IMG/VR virus record: IMGVR_UViG_3300037264_004085
Span: 1-31,167 of that record
Source: a virus
Reading direction: 5' to 3' (one strand)
DNA: 31,167 bases
Below the pieces are notes generated by a model. That model was not told the origin of the DNA and made no database searches. It was given only the letters and a program-made list of their open reading frames with translations. Below, piece by piece: positions 1-6,497 of the stretch. Position 1 is the first letter of the stretch; every line of letters starts with the position of its first letter. The position numbers and the translations under genes are program-made.

Positions 1-1
1 A

Positions 2-214
2 GAGGCGGGACTCCCGTTTCTAGGGGCCAAGTCGGTCGAGCTTGTCTTCGTTGACGGGGTGACATGGATCATAGACGGGCACCACACCTTAGCCGCATAC
101 CGATCGCTCGATCTCCCAGCGCCCTGCTTCTTCTACGACAAGGGCGCAGAACGTATCTCGGCCCCGAGACTCTTCGCCCGCTTCCCGGCCGTCGTCGTGG
201 TCGAGCGAGACTGA
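2..214 (+). CDS. ParB/Srx-like domain protein, 5' truncated by window edge
   Basis: An open frame enters from the window start and ends at TGA 212-214, giving 70 C-terminal residues; its real start lies outside. It contains WIIDGHHTLAAYR, which fits the conserved DG-x-H core of ParB/sulfiredoxin-like nuclease domains (usually DGNHR or DGHHR), although the usual Arg is a Thr here. The remaining residues (CFFYDKGAERISAPRLF) match nothing I know. The next gene, only 6 nt downstream, carries two more such motifs, so the two probably form one transcription unit. ParB-like folds can be DNA-binding CTPases, nucleases or kinases; I cannot tell which activity, if any, this copy has. Confidence 0.6.
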   Translation, partial: EAGLPFLGAKSVELVFVDGVTWIIDGHHTLAAYRSLDLPAPCFFYDKGAERISAPRLFARFPAVVVVERD

Positions 215-220
215 GACGTC

Positions 221-1822
221 ATGGCAGCCATCACACTCTATCGAACGGCCGAAGCCGTACTCGGATGCGACTTCGCCGTCATCGAGCGGCTCGACGTCCA
301 CGCCGTCATCGACAGCTACCGGCACCTATACGCACACGGTCGCCACGAAGCGCCCCCCAATCCTGCCATGTACCAGTGGATGTTCGACCGCGGCCCGAAC
401 TGGGTGCGCGCCACAGTGCCGCTCGACTACCTGGACTTCCAGACCGAAGAAGAATCAGGCCAGGAGCGCATCCGACGCGCGAGACAGTACGCGGCTCGCA
501 GTACACCTTTCCCCCCCGGGACCGCTTCCTACGGCGGGCGCGCGAGGCAGCGACGCTCAGGCAAGGCGTATGTGCAGGACGGAAACCATCGCGTGCTCGC
601 GGCGCACTTCCGCGGCGACTGCGCGATCGAGATGTTCATGCCGGAGGACGAGTTCTTCGCGGTCGTCGAGGACGCGCGGTGGCGCGAGAGCGGCGCAGGC
701 GAGATGCGCGAGACGACCGCCCGTGAACAAGGCCAATTCGACAAGTACCGATCCTTGCCCGCAGATCCAGATCGCGGCTCGCCGCGTTCAGCGTACGGGC
801 CCCCTTCGTATCACTTGGTCGGAGACTACTGGACCGTACCTGTTGTCGCGCCTCTGGAGAGCTTGAACAGCCTACGCGCGACCGCCATCGACAAGGCTCG
901 GCTGCGATCAGTGCAGCAGGCTCGTCGAGAAGGCGTCAGGCTCCCGCCCATCGAGATAGGCGTCTTCCAGAACGGGTCCGGGTGGATCGTGGACGGCAAC
1001 CACCGGCTCGTCGCCGCCCGCCGCGCCGAGGACGACGCGATAGAGGTCGTCTTCACGTTCGTCCCAGACGCCAACCCGAGACACGTCGGATCCGAGCGCG
1101 CAGAACTGCACGAACAACCGCGCTCAGAGTTCATCCGCGCAGGCCGCCAGGCGCTCGATGCCGTAGCGAACCTGGGCGACATCGCTCCGGGGCTTCTTCA
1201 CGGGACGTCTATGAGCGACGCGGCCTATCACGCGCTCGAGGCGGGGGCCGAGCCGCCGCTTGAGTACATCGGTGCCGGTGGAGAGGGTGTCGTGTTCTGT
1301 GATGCCCACTTCGCGTACAAGGTCGCCAGAGGAAGAAAGAGGGAGAGGCTTTACGACGAGGCCGAATGGCTCTCCGTTGCGAGCCAGATCCCCGAGGTGC
1401 GGCCGTACGTGGCAGCGTTCGAGCGTTGGGATCCTGAACATGGAGTCATCGTGCGCGAGTGTATCCGAGGGAGATCCCGCGCCTGGAACTCGGGCTCGAA
1501 GATACGGGAACTCTGGGACCACGTCGCGCCGTACATGCTCGCCGAGGGCTGGACGATGCCGGAGTTCAAGGAAGACTCGGTGGTCTTCGACGAAGACGGC
1601 CGGCCGAAGCTCGTGGATGCCGGATTCGTTTCGCGTGTTTCAAACCGCCTGCTCGCCTACGTGGAAGACATCCTCGACGGGAAGGTTACACGAGACGAGG
1701 TTGACGACGACTCGACGCTCGCGTTCTACGTCCGCCGAGAGTTCGGCCAGAAAGAAGCGCTGGACGAGGAGCGCGCGCACAGGCTGCTCGCTCGGCTCTA
1801 CGCGCTCGGGGCGCGGGAGTAG
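221..1822 (+). CDS. ParB-ParB-kinase-like fusion protein
   Basis: This 533-residue protein has three visible modules. Two ParB/Srx-like motifs, YVQDGNHRVLAA (Asp120 to Arg124) and WIVDGNHRLVAAR (Asp258 to Arg262), are followed by a C-terminal region patterned like a protein kinase. That region has a glycine-rich loop GAGGEGVVF (351-359), a VAIK-like AYKVA with Lys367, and PKLVDAGFV (462-470) in the place of the DFG segment. The catalytic-loop equivalent, MPEFKEDSVVF (446-456), lacks the usual HRD Asp and the Asn, so the kinase may be inactive or atypical. ATG 221 sits 6 nt after the preceding gene; no strong ribosome binding site is seen. It converges on the minus-strand gene ending at 1865. 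Domain assignment is from motifs only. Confidence 0.65.
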   Translation: MAAITLYRTAEAVLGCDFAVIERLDVHAVIDSYRHLYAHGRHEAPPNPAMYQWMFDRGPNWVRATVPLDYLDFQTEEESGQERIRRARQYAARSTPFPPGTASYGGRARQRRSGKAYVQDGNHRVLAAHFRGDCAIEMFMPEDEFFAVVEDARWRESGAGEMRETTAREQGQFDKYRSLPADPDRGSPRSAYGPPSYHLVGDYWTVPVVAPLESLNSLRATAIDKARLRSVQQARREGVRLPPIEIGVFQNGSGWIVDGNHRLVAARRAEDDAIEVVFTFVPDANPRHVGSERAELHEQPRSEFIRAGRQALDAVANLGDIAPGLLHGTSMSDAAYHALEAGAEPPLEYIGAGGEGVVFCDAHFAYKVARGRKRERLYDEAEWLSVASQIPEVRPYVAAFERWDPEHGVIVRECIRGRSRAWNSGSKIRELWDHVAPYMLAEGWTMPEFKEDSVVFDEDGRPKLVDAGFVSRVSNRLLAYVEDILDGKVTRDEVDDDSTLAFYVRREFGQKEALDEERAHRLLARLYALGARE

Positions 1823-1828
1823 AGCACC

Positions 1829-1847
1829 CGCCCATTGGAAGGGGGCG
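1829..1847 (-). repeat. dispersed hairpin element, copy 1
   Basis: The reverse complement reads CGCCCCCTTCCAATGGGCG: a 5-bp CGCCC/GGGCG stem around a 9-nt loop. It lies between two convergent genes and is followed by a G-rich tract (1841-1864). Five related copies occur elsewhere in the window. Confidence 0.8.
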
Positions 1848-1864
1848 AGTGAGGGGGGGAGGGG

Positions 1865-2212
1865 TTAGGGCTTCTTCTCGCCTCGGGCGAACTCGACGCT
1901 GGCCTGGAAGGTGGCCTCGATGTCCGTCCTGCCCGGCGGGCGCACGGGCGTTAGTTCCCGGTCGAGCTCGCGGAGCTTGCGCTCGAGCGCGGCCAGCTCA
2001 ACGCGGAGGCGCGAGACCTCGCCGCAGGAGTCGATCGCGCGTTGCAGCGCGTCGGAGACCTTCTTGTTCACGCACGCGGTCAGGGTGCCGTGTAGGGCCT
2101 GGAGCGAAAGCCGCATCTCGCCGGCCCCGTCGCAGACTTCGACGCCGCGCTTCACCTCGCGAATCAACGCCAGGTACTCGTTCCTCGGGATCGTGATGTA
2201 GTCCGACGGCAC
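1865..2212 (-). CDS. hypothetical coiled-coil protein
   Basis: This is a 115-residue protein starting with GTG at 2212; the ribosome binding site GGGAGG six bases upstream fixes that start over longer upstream extensions. The N-terminus is VPSDYITIPRNEYLALIREV. The second half is heptad-like (LRVELAALERKLRELDREL) and should form a coiled coil, suggesting an oligomeric or scaffold role. No domain is recognised. It is the last gene of the minus-strand block and stops at TAA 1865-1867, just beyond the hairpin repeat separating it from the convergent kinase-like gene. Confidence 0.7.
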   Translation of the reverse strand: MPSDYITIPRNEYLALIREVKRGVEVCDGAGEMRLSLQALHGTLTACVNKKVSDALQRAIDSCGEVSRLRVELAALERKLRELDRELTPVRPPGRTDIEATFQASVEFARGEKKP

Positions 2213-2234
2213 GCGGGGCCTCCCGACTGGGAGC

Positions 2235-2621
2235 CTACCTCTCGCGCAGCTCCAGCGCGAGGTCGACGGTCGGGGCGCGCGCGATCTCCAGGGCTCGTGC
2301 CGCGAACGCACGATGCTGCCCGTCGACGATCTCTGGGCCGCGGACCACGAGCGGTGGGATGTCCTCGCCCCGTTTCATGCGCCGCTCCACGCTGTCGATG
2401 AAGGCTACGATCTCGTCGCGATGCTCCTCGTTGTCGGCTGGGATGGCGTAGCGCGTGAACGCCCCGTATGCGCGCCAGCGCACCGTCACGGTTCGCGGTA
2501 GCGGCTTCGGGTAGCACGCCTCTTCGAGAGCCTCCAGATAGTGCGGGTAGTCGGCGAACCGTTCGAGCGGGACGACGACCGGAGTCCTCGACGTGTGGAG
2601 CCAGAGGCTACGCGCGCTCAT
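2235..2621 (-). CDS. small ParB/Srx-like domain protein
   Basis: A 128-residue protein whose ATG at 2621 overlaps the stop of the upstream gene (ATGA). The C-terminal half holds IPPLVVRGPEIVDGQHRAFAARAL, here split as IPPLVV and GPEIVDGQHRAFAARAL, the strand-turn-helix with DGQHR that marks ParB/sulfiredoxin-like domains. The N-terminal half (TPVVVPLERFADYPHYLEAL) is probably the leading strand and helix of the same small fold. It sits directly after the nucleotidyltransferase gene. This is one of at least four genes here with this motif. Binding or hydrolytic activity cannot be inferred. Confidence 0.7.
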   Translation of the reverse strand: MSARSLWLHTSRTPVVVPLERFADYPHYLEALEEACYPKPLPRTVTVRWRAYGAFTRYAIPADNEEHRDEIVAFIDSVERRMKRGEDIPPLVVRGPEIVDGQHRAFAARALEIARAPTVDLALELRER

Positions 2622-3160
2622 TCCTCGCCCCGCGATCTGCGCCAGGCGGCCTCGTCGATGACGCTGCGGAACTCCTTGACCGCGTACGGGCCCAGGTGCC
2701 GGCGCACGATGGCCTCCGCCTTCTTGCGGTCGAAGTCGTCCATCAGGACGAGGTAGCGCACGTCGCCCTCGTCCTTCGCGCGACCGGCGACCATCTTCAT
2801 CGCAGCGAGGTACTCGGGTGTGACGACGGGCATGGGCACGCCGCCTACCTGCACGGCCTCGGCGAGCGCCTCTTCGTACAGCTCGCGCCACTCGTCATCG
2901 CGCACTATCACGTCCAGATCGATCTCGTGCTCGTGCGTCCGAACGCCGCCGAAGCTCAACATCGGCCCCGTGTAGCCGAGGTCGGAGTCGGCGACGACGT
3001 CGAGGTCGCCAGTCAGGCGCTTCGACCCCCAGACCTGCATGGCGAGCCCGCCGGCAAGCGCGACCTCCCCGCCGTTGGCGGCCTGGGCCACCGCCGCCGC
3101 CGCGTCCATGAGTTCGTCGTGTGACGGTAGCCTGCTGCCGATGCGTTCTCTCGTTTTCAT
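2618..3160 (-). CDS. nucleotidyltransferase, AbiEii/MNT-like
   Basis: A 180-residue protein starting at ATG 3160 behind a near-perfect AAGGAGG. The stretch ALAGGLAMQVWGSKRLTGDLD carries the nucleotidyltransferase signature GG (37-38) with Asp52 and Asp54, and IDLDV offers a third acidic position (81 or 83). The helix KMVAGRAKDEGDVRYL (122-137) resembles the K..A...KD..D..L segment of AbiEii-type enzymes. AbiEii proteins are toxins of abortive-infection systems that transfer nucleotides; other relatives modify tRNA or small molecules. No AbiEi-like antitoxin is recognised next to it. The downstream partner, overlapping by ATGA, is a ParB-like protein. Family assignment is fairly firm, function open. 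Confidence 0.75.
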   Translation of the reverse strand: MKTRERIGSRLPSHDELMDAAAAVAQAANGGEVALAGGLAMQVWGSKRLTGDLDVVADSDLGYTGPMLSFGGVRTHEHEIDLDVIVRDDEWRELYEEALAEAVQVGGVPMPVVTPEYLAAMKMVAGRAKDEGDVRYLVLMDDFDRKKAEAIVRRHLGPYAVKEFRSVIDEAAWRRSRGEE

Positions 3161-3179
3161 GTTCTGTCCTCCTTGGTGC

Positions 3180-3467
3180 TCAGCGGGACGCAAACTCTAG
3201 GCGTCTCACGTCCTCTGTCCTGATGTTCTTGAGCCGCAGTGTGCCGCGGGCGAGAGGGGTCCAGTAGCCGCGCGCGTGGAGATCCATGAAGACGTAGAAG
3301 AGGTAGTCGGGCAGGAGGACGTCCGTGCGCGTGACGAGTACGCCGATGTGCTCTGGGCTAAACTCCCGCACGGGCCTGCCGACCGCCTTGTCGGACCCCT
3401 TCCGAATGAGCCAGAAGTCGGACTCCGGCTGGTTCACGGCGATGTCTGCTAGGTCTGAGAGTCTCAT
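3180..3467 (-). CDS. small protein resembling part of an HsdS target-recognition domain
   Basis: A 95-residue protein from ATG 3467 with GGAGG about ten bases upstream. The pattern (LSDLADIAVNQPESDFWLI near the start, then EHIGVLVTRTDVLLPDYLFY and GTLRLKNIRTEDVRRLEF) recalls the target-recognition module of type I restriction specificity subunits: a DFW strand, an LPDYLFYVF helix and a final G-L-NI--DV-RL-F strand. It is much shorter than a full HsdS (about 400 residues), and no HsdM or HsdR is nearby. A stand-alone module could bind DNA or imitate HsdS; that is inference. It lies between the nucleotidyltransferase and a 168-residue unknown. Confidence 0.55.
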   Translation of the reverse strand: MRLSDLADIAVNQPESDFWLIRKGSDKAVGRPVREFSPEHIGVLVTRTDVLLPDYLFYVFMDLHARGYWTPLARGTLRLKNIRTEDVRRLEFASR

Positions 3468-3507
3468 AGTGTTCTGGCCTCCGCGCCGGGTGGTAGTTCG
3501 TCGAGCT

Positions 3508-4014
3508 TCAGGCCGCTCCACGCATGAGTTCCCACACGCGGTCTTCGATGGCCTCGACCACCCTCGCCGGAACCGTGCCGGCGAACCGCCGCATGAACGA
3601 GTCGTCGTCGAGCACGCGATCCACAAGGGCGGCCCGATCCCCGACCAGCAGATCCCGCAGCCCCGGAAGCGGGCTCGTGCGAACCCGATCCATCGCGGCC
3701 TTGCGCGTCATCGAGCGGTTCCAGATCCGGCCGGTGAGGCTCGTGATCATGTACCGCTGGGCGAACCCCTCGTCCGACCATCGATCTTCACGTACCGCCA
3801 TAGGGCGCAGCATCTTCTTGGAGTCCCCTTCGACGAGCCGCCAGCGGTGCCGCTTCACCCAGCGTTCGAGATCCGCCATCGAGTCGAACTGGAGCACGGT
3901 ATCGGCGTAGGGGCCGAGGGGCAGCCTCACCTCGAAGCTGTGGGTGTGCTGGAACACGCGCCCTTGGCTGAGCCCGCGCCGATCGACGATCCGGTAGTCT
4001 TCCAGGTCTCCCAT
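3508..4014 (-). CDS. hypothetical protein
   Basis: A 168-residue soluble protein, MGDLEDYRIVDRRGLSQGRV at the start, not recognised. The first half is rich in beta-type patterns (SFEVRLPLGPYADTVLQF); the second half is helical, ending VPARVVEAIEDRVWELMRG. ATG 4014 is preceded only by a distant GAGGT. It is separated by 38 nt from the gene upstream, the largest gap in this part of the block, and by 40 nt from the HsdS-like gene downstream. Confidence 0.65.
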   Translation of the reverse strand: MGDLEDYRIVDRRGLSQGRVFQHTHSFEVRLPLGPYADTVLQFDSMADLERWVKRHRWRLVEGDSKKMLRPMAVREDRWSDEGFAQRYMITSLTGRIWNRSMTRKAAMDRVRTSPLPGLRDLLVGDRAALVDRVLDDDSFMRRFAGTVPARVVEAIEDRVWELMRGAA

Positions 4015-4052
4015 TGGTGTTCAGCATACCTCGCGGTGAGATCCCCGGTCCA

Positions 4053-4232
4053 TCAGGTGTTCCGGGCGTGCTCGGCGGCATGCTCCAGAAGATCCGCCGC
4101 CGTAAGGTCGAATCGCTTCGCCAGTTCGAGCGCCTCCTCGCGCGTCGGACGGCTCAGGAGCGCGAACGGGCTTCGGAGCACGTTCAAGATGAAGCGCGCA
4201 GCTTGGGCCTTGGTCGTGTCGGGGGAGATCAT
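4053..4232 (-). CDS. small hypothetical protein
   Basis: A 59-residue frame, MISPDTTKAQAARFILNVLR at its start, then PTREEALELAKRFDLTAADL. It is all-helical in pattern, with a helix-turn-helix-like spacing in EALELAKRFDLTAADLLEHA. The start is supported by an ATGA overlap with the upstream stop (TGA 4229-4231). No family is recognised. Confidence 0.65.
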   Translation of the reverse strand: MISPDTTKAQAARFILNVLRSPFALLSRPTREEALELAKRFDLTAADLLEHAAEHARNT

Positions 4233-4417
4233 CGCTTCGCCCTCTGCACGTTGTCGAGGAGCACGATCGCCCGCTTGAGCACCGCCTCGGCCTCGTCTCC
4301 GTAGTGCCGGTCGAGCACCTTCGCGATGGCCTGCGCGTCGAGGTCGTAGCCCTTGCGCGTGGACGCTTCCGGGGCGTTCTTGTGGAGCACGCGGTCGACT
4401 GCGGCTGCGGCTCTCAC
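4229..4417 (-). CDS. small hypothetical protein
   Basis: A 62-residue protein beginning at GTG 4417, which overlaps the TGA of the upstream gene (GTGA), and ending with an ATGA overlap to the next gene. The sequence is helical and basic (VRAAAAVDRVLHKNAPEAST, then LDRHYGDEAEAVLKRAIVLL). A longer frame extends to 4462 but would run well into the upstream gene, so the coupled GTG start is preferred. Confidence 0.65.
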   Translation of the reverse strand: MRAAAAVDRVLHKNAPEASTRKGYDLDAQAIAKVLDRHYGDEAEAVLKRAIVLLDNVQRAKR

Positions 4418-4935
4418 GGCGTGCCTTTCATCGCCCGAACGAACTGCGGCCCTACACGCCACTGCTTCCCCCGCGCGTCTCGCACCGTGACGGTGCGGCT
4501 GTTGACCCGCAGCACCATCCCGGGCTCGTGAGTGGCCGGGGTCCGACCGAAGGTGACCTTGTCCCCGATGGCGAACGCGCCCACCGCGCTCCGCCGCTGT
4601 GCCGCCTCACGCCGCTCTGCCTGCTTGGACTCTTGGATGGCGGCGCGGACCTCCTCCGTCAGCGTGACGTGCCGGATGGCGGCTCTCGGCACCCGCCACA
4701 TCCCCCCGTCCGCGGCGCGAACGGAAACCGTGCGTGCCCCGGCCTTCACGCTTGCCACGACCCCCAGCACCGTCCCCTTGGCGCCGCTGTTGAACTCGAC
4801 CGCCTCACCGACTCCGATGTAGGGCACGCCCAGTGACGGGGAGATGAGCAGCGAGCGGGTCGCTGCCACGGGCGTGCAGGAGCAGGTTTCCGCTGACGTG
4901 CTCTGACAACCCGGGCAGCGGTAGGTGAGGCTCAC
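4414..4935 (-). CDS. zinc-ribbon protein with two SH3-like repeats
   Basis: A 173-residue protein starting at GTG 4935, with GGAGGT just upstream and a GTGA overlap with the preceding stop. The N-terminus YRCPGCQSTSAETCSC looks like a small zinc-binding knuckle. Two related beta-barrel-like segments follow: GEAVEFNSGAKGTVLGVV through GGMWRVPRAAI, and GDKVTFGRTPATHEPGMVLR through GKQWRVGPQFV. The pattern G(D/E)-V-F-x(n)-G-V--V, then a strand, then a WRV-P motif recurs in phage proteins and suggests small SH3-like nucleic-acid-binding domains. The neighbour upstream has the same fold pattern. Exact function unknown. Confidence 0.65.
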   Translation of the reverse strand: MSLTYRCPGCQSTSAETCSCTPVAATRSLLISPSLGVPYIGVGEAVEFNSGAKGTVLGVVASVKAGARTVSVRAADGGMWRVPRAAIRHVTLTEEVRAAIQESKQAERREAAQRRSAVGAFAIGDKVTFGRTPATHEPGMVLRVNSRTVTVRDARGKQWRVGPQFVRAMKGTP

Positions 4936-5363
4936 GACGCACCTCCGTTGTACTCGGCGAGCAGGTCGGCCGGGATGCCTACGAGGCCCATCCGCTCGAA
5001 CCGAACGGTGTAGGTGGCGCGGACCTTCTTCACGACGACGCCCTTGTCCGCGCCGCCCCGACGGGGGCCGAAGTCGAACTTCACCGCCTGCCCGACGGCG
5101 AACTCCTTGGGGGGCGTGCCCCACTCGGGCCACAGGGCGTCGATGCCGGCGGCGAACGCCCGCACACGCTCACCGTAGTTGAGCCCGGTGTTCTTCTCGT
5201 CCATCGCGGCGAGCCACGCCCGCCACACGTGGGGCGGGATTGCGCCGGCCGCACGCTGCCCAGAGTAGGAGGTCGTGAGCCGGCGGCCGTTGCCGAAGTC
5301 CACCGAGATGTACTCGTGCTGTTCGATGATCCGAGGGGCCTTGGGGGAGGTTCGCGCCTTCAT
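4932..5363 (-). CDS. hypothetical protein with C-terminal SH3-like segment
   Basis: A 143-residue protein from ATG 5363 with AAAGG about ten bases upstream. The first 90 residues are unrecognised; the C-terminus, FAVGQAVKFDFGPRRGGADK followed by GVVVKKVRATYTVRFERMGL, repeats the G-V-F-x(n)-G-VV--V-TY-V pattern of the two SH3-like segments in the next gene. The two genes overlap by GTGA and probably arose by duplication of this module. A nucleic-acid or protein binding role is a guess. Confidence 0.65.
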   Translation of the reverse strand: MKARTSPKAPRIIEQHEYISVDFGNGRRLTTSYSGQRAAGAIPPHVWRAWLAAMDEKNTGLNYGERVRAFAAGIDALWPEWGTPPKEFAVGQAVKFDFGPRRGGADKGVVVKKVRATYTVRFERMGLVGIPADLLAEYNGGAS

Positions 5364-5376
5364 GTTCTTGTGCCTT

Positions 5377-5706
5377 TCAGAAGCCGATCCGCTTGAGGTC
5401 TGCGTTCATGTGCCTGCCGAGCAGGGTCGCCTCGGCGGAGACGTAGGTCTTGCCCGCGTTGTCCGTCGCGACCGCGACGTTGCGGAACGCCGCCCCGGCG
5501 CGGATGGCCCGAACGAGGCGGGGGGTCAGGGCCTTCTTGACGAGCCACCCGAAGGTGACGGGGCGATCCACGTCGGACCACACGGGGCTCACGGTGACGA
5601 AGGCGGGGTCGCTGTCGGCGGTTACGCGCACGTCGATGATGCGAGGAGTGATCGGCATGGGGAGGTAGACGGAGCGCACCCCGCTGGTATTCAACGTCAA
5701 CTTCAC
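5377..5706 (-). CDS. hypothetical protein
   Basis: A 109-residue protein starting at GTG 5706, which overlaps the upstream stop (GTGA). It is beta-rich, with RIIDVRVTADSDPAFVTVSP and a helical middle TPRLVRAIRAGAAFRNVAVA. No family is recognised. Its first codons contain one copy of a 33-bp repeat (5664-5696) whose second copy lies in the regulatory region upstream of the whole block, so the start of this gene may have supplied, or received, that segment. Confidence 0.65.
   Translation of the reverse strand: MKLTLNTSGVRSVYLPMPITPRIIDVRVTADSDPAFVTVSPVWSDVDRPVTFGWLVKKALTPRLVRAIRAGAAFRNVAVATDNAGKTYVSAEATLLGRHMNADLKRIGF
5664..5696 (-). repeat. 33-bp direct repeat, coding copy
   Basis: Identical to 6401-6433 except for one base. 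This copy is inside the 5' end of the gene ending at 5377 and encodes the residues around LNTSGVRSVY. It ends in GGTATTCAACG on the plus strand. Confidence 0.85.
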
Positions 5707-5939
5707 AGCCGCACCTCTGGCTCCGCGAAGTGGGCCCCGCACTCGACGCAGCACAGCGTCGGGTCGAGGCGGTCCCCGTTGTGCTCGTGGGGGCCGTAGT
5801 GACCGCACTCGGGGCACTCGGCTCGGCACTCGATCGCGTCGCTGACCTTGCAGGCGAGGCCCGCGAGCCGCGTGTCGCGCTCGCTCTTCGTGAGGCGCGT
5901 GTCGAGCAGGATCCGAAGGGCGGCTTGGTCGGGGCTCAC
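5703..5939 (-). CDS. small zinc-ribbon protein
   Basis: A 78-residue protein from GTG 5939 (GTGA overlap with the upstream stop). It has a helical N-terminus followed by CPECGHYGPHEH (42-53) and CCVECGAHF (64-72): two CxxC knuckles about 20 residues apart, the layout of a zinc ribbon. His residues between them could also take part. Such small ribbons in phages usually bind nucleic acid or protein partners; there is no evidence for a specific role. Confidence 0.7.
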   Translation of the reverse strand: MSPDQAALRILLDTRLTKSERDTRLAGLACKVSDAIECRAECPECGHYGPHEHNGDRLDPTLCCVECGAHFAEPEVRL

Positions 5940-6376
5940 GACGCCCTCCGAACGTGCTGGTTGTAGAGGCTCAACGCCTCCTCGAAGGGGAGGTCGTTCA
6001 GCACCTTCTCGGCGCCCGTCGGCGGGGGGCCGCCCTTCTTGACCTCGTAGACCTTCCCGCCGCGCAGGAAGAGCACCTTGCGCCCCATCGCCCGCTTGAG
6101 ATCCTTCGCCGCGAGGTAGTCGTTGAGCAGGTCCCCGATGAGGATGTCCGCGTCGGGCTCGATCTCACCGTACGGGGTCTGCTGCGGGGGGAGCGTCTTC
6201 GCGTAGGCGTCGATCTGACCGGCGAGCGCCCACGGGTGGTAGGCGTTGCAGCCGCCGTGGCCGTCGTTTCGGACCTCGCCCGCCTTCTTGCCGTCGATCC
6301 AGAGATCCGCCGCGAAGGCGGCCGTCTCCTCGGAGAGACGGGCGTTGTAGCTGACGTTCTTGAGTTCGATCTTCAC
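5936..6376 (-). CDS. conserved phage-type hypothetical protein
   Basis: First gene of the leftward block: 146 residues, GTG start at 6376 with AAGGAGG upstream (6386-6392). The N-terminus MKIELKNVSYNARLSEETAA followed by DLWIDGKKAGEVRNDGHGGC is a pattern I associate with small phage hypothetical proteins (a beta sheet with an NDGHGG turn). No catalytic motif is evident. As the promoter-proximal gene next to the putative operator at 6423-6470, it may be among the first expressed of the block. Confidence 0.7.
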   Translation of the reverse strand: MKIELKNVSYNARLSEETAAFAADLWIDGKKAGEVRNDGHGGCNAYHPWALAGQIDAYAKTLPPQQTPYGEIEPDADILIGDLLNDYLAAKDLKRAMGRKVLFLRGGKVYEVKKGGPPPTGAEKVLNDLPFEEALSLYNQHVRRAS

Positions 6377-6400
6377 GGTTTGGCCTCCTTGGCTCAGGGG

Positions 6401-6433
6401 GGTAGACGGGGCGCACCCCGCTGGTATTCAACG
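6401..6433. repeat. 33-bp direct repeat, intergenic copy
   Basis: Matches 5664-5696 at 32 of 33 positions. It lies just upstream of the leftward block and includes the left arm of the inverted repeat at 6423-6470. Confidence 0.85.
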
Positions 6434-6470
6434 CCCCCCAACATATCTTTTCTGGTCCCCGCTGAATACC
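6423..6470. promoter_or_regulatory. inverted repeat GGTATTCARCG, candidate operator
   Basis: GGTATTCAACG (6423-6433) faces CGCTGAATACC (6460-6470), a 10-of-11 inverted match with 26 bp between the arms, inside the 121-bp gap between two divergent blocks. A third GGTATTCAACG lies at 5686-5696. Position and symmetry suggest a regulator binding site. On the minus strand, TTGAAT within the left arm could act as a -35, but no good -10 follows. Confidence 0.5.
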
Positions 6471-6497
6471 CCATGCTAGGCTCCCGTCTGTCTTGCC

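Noticed and set aside
1185-1215. HGTS motif in the ParB-ParB-kinase protein (about residues 327-330), like ADP-ribosyltransferases
   Set aside because: Only the short LLHGTS stretch is present; no further strand or Glu motif fits before the kinase-like region starts.
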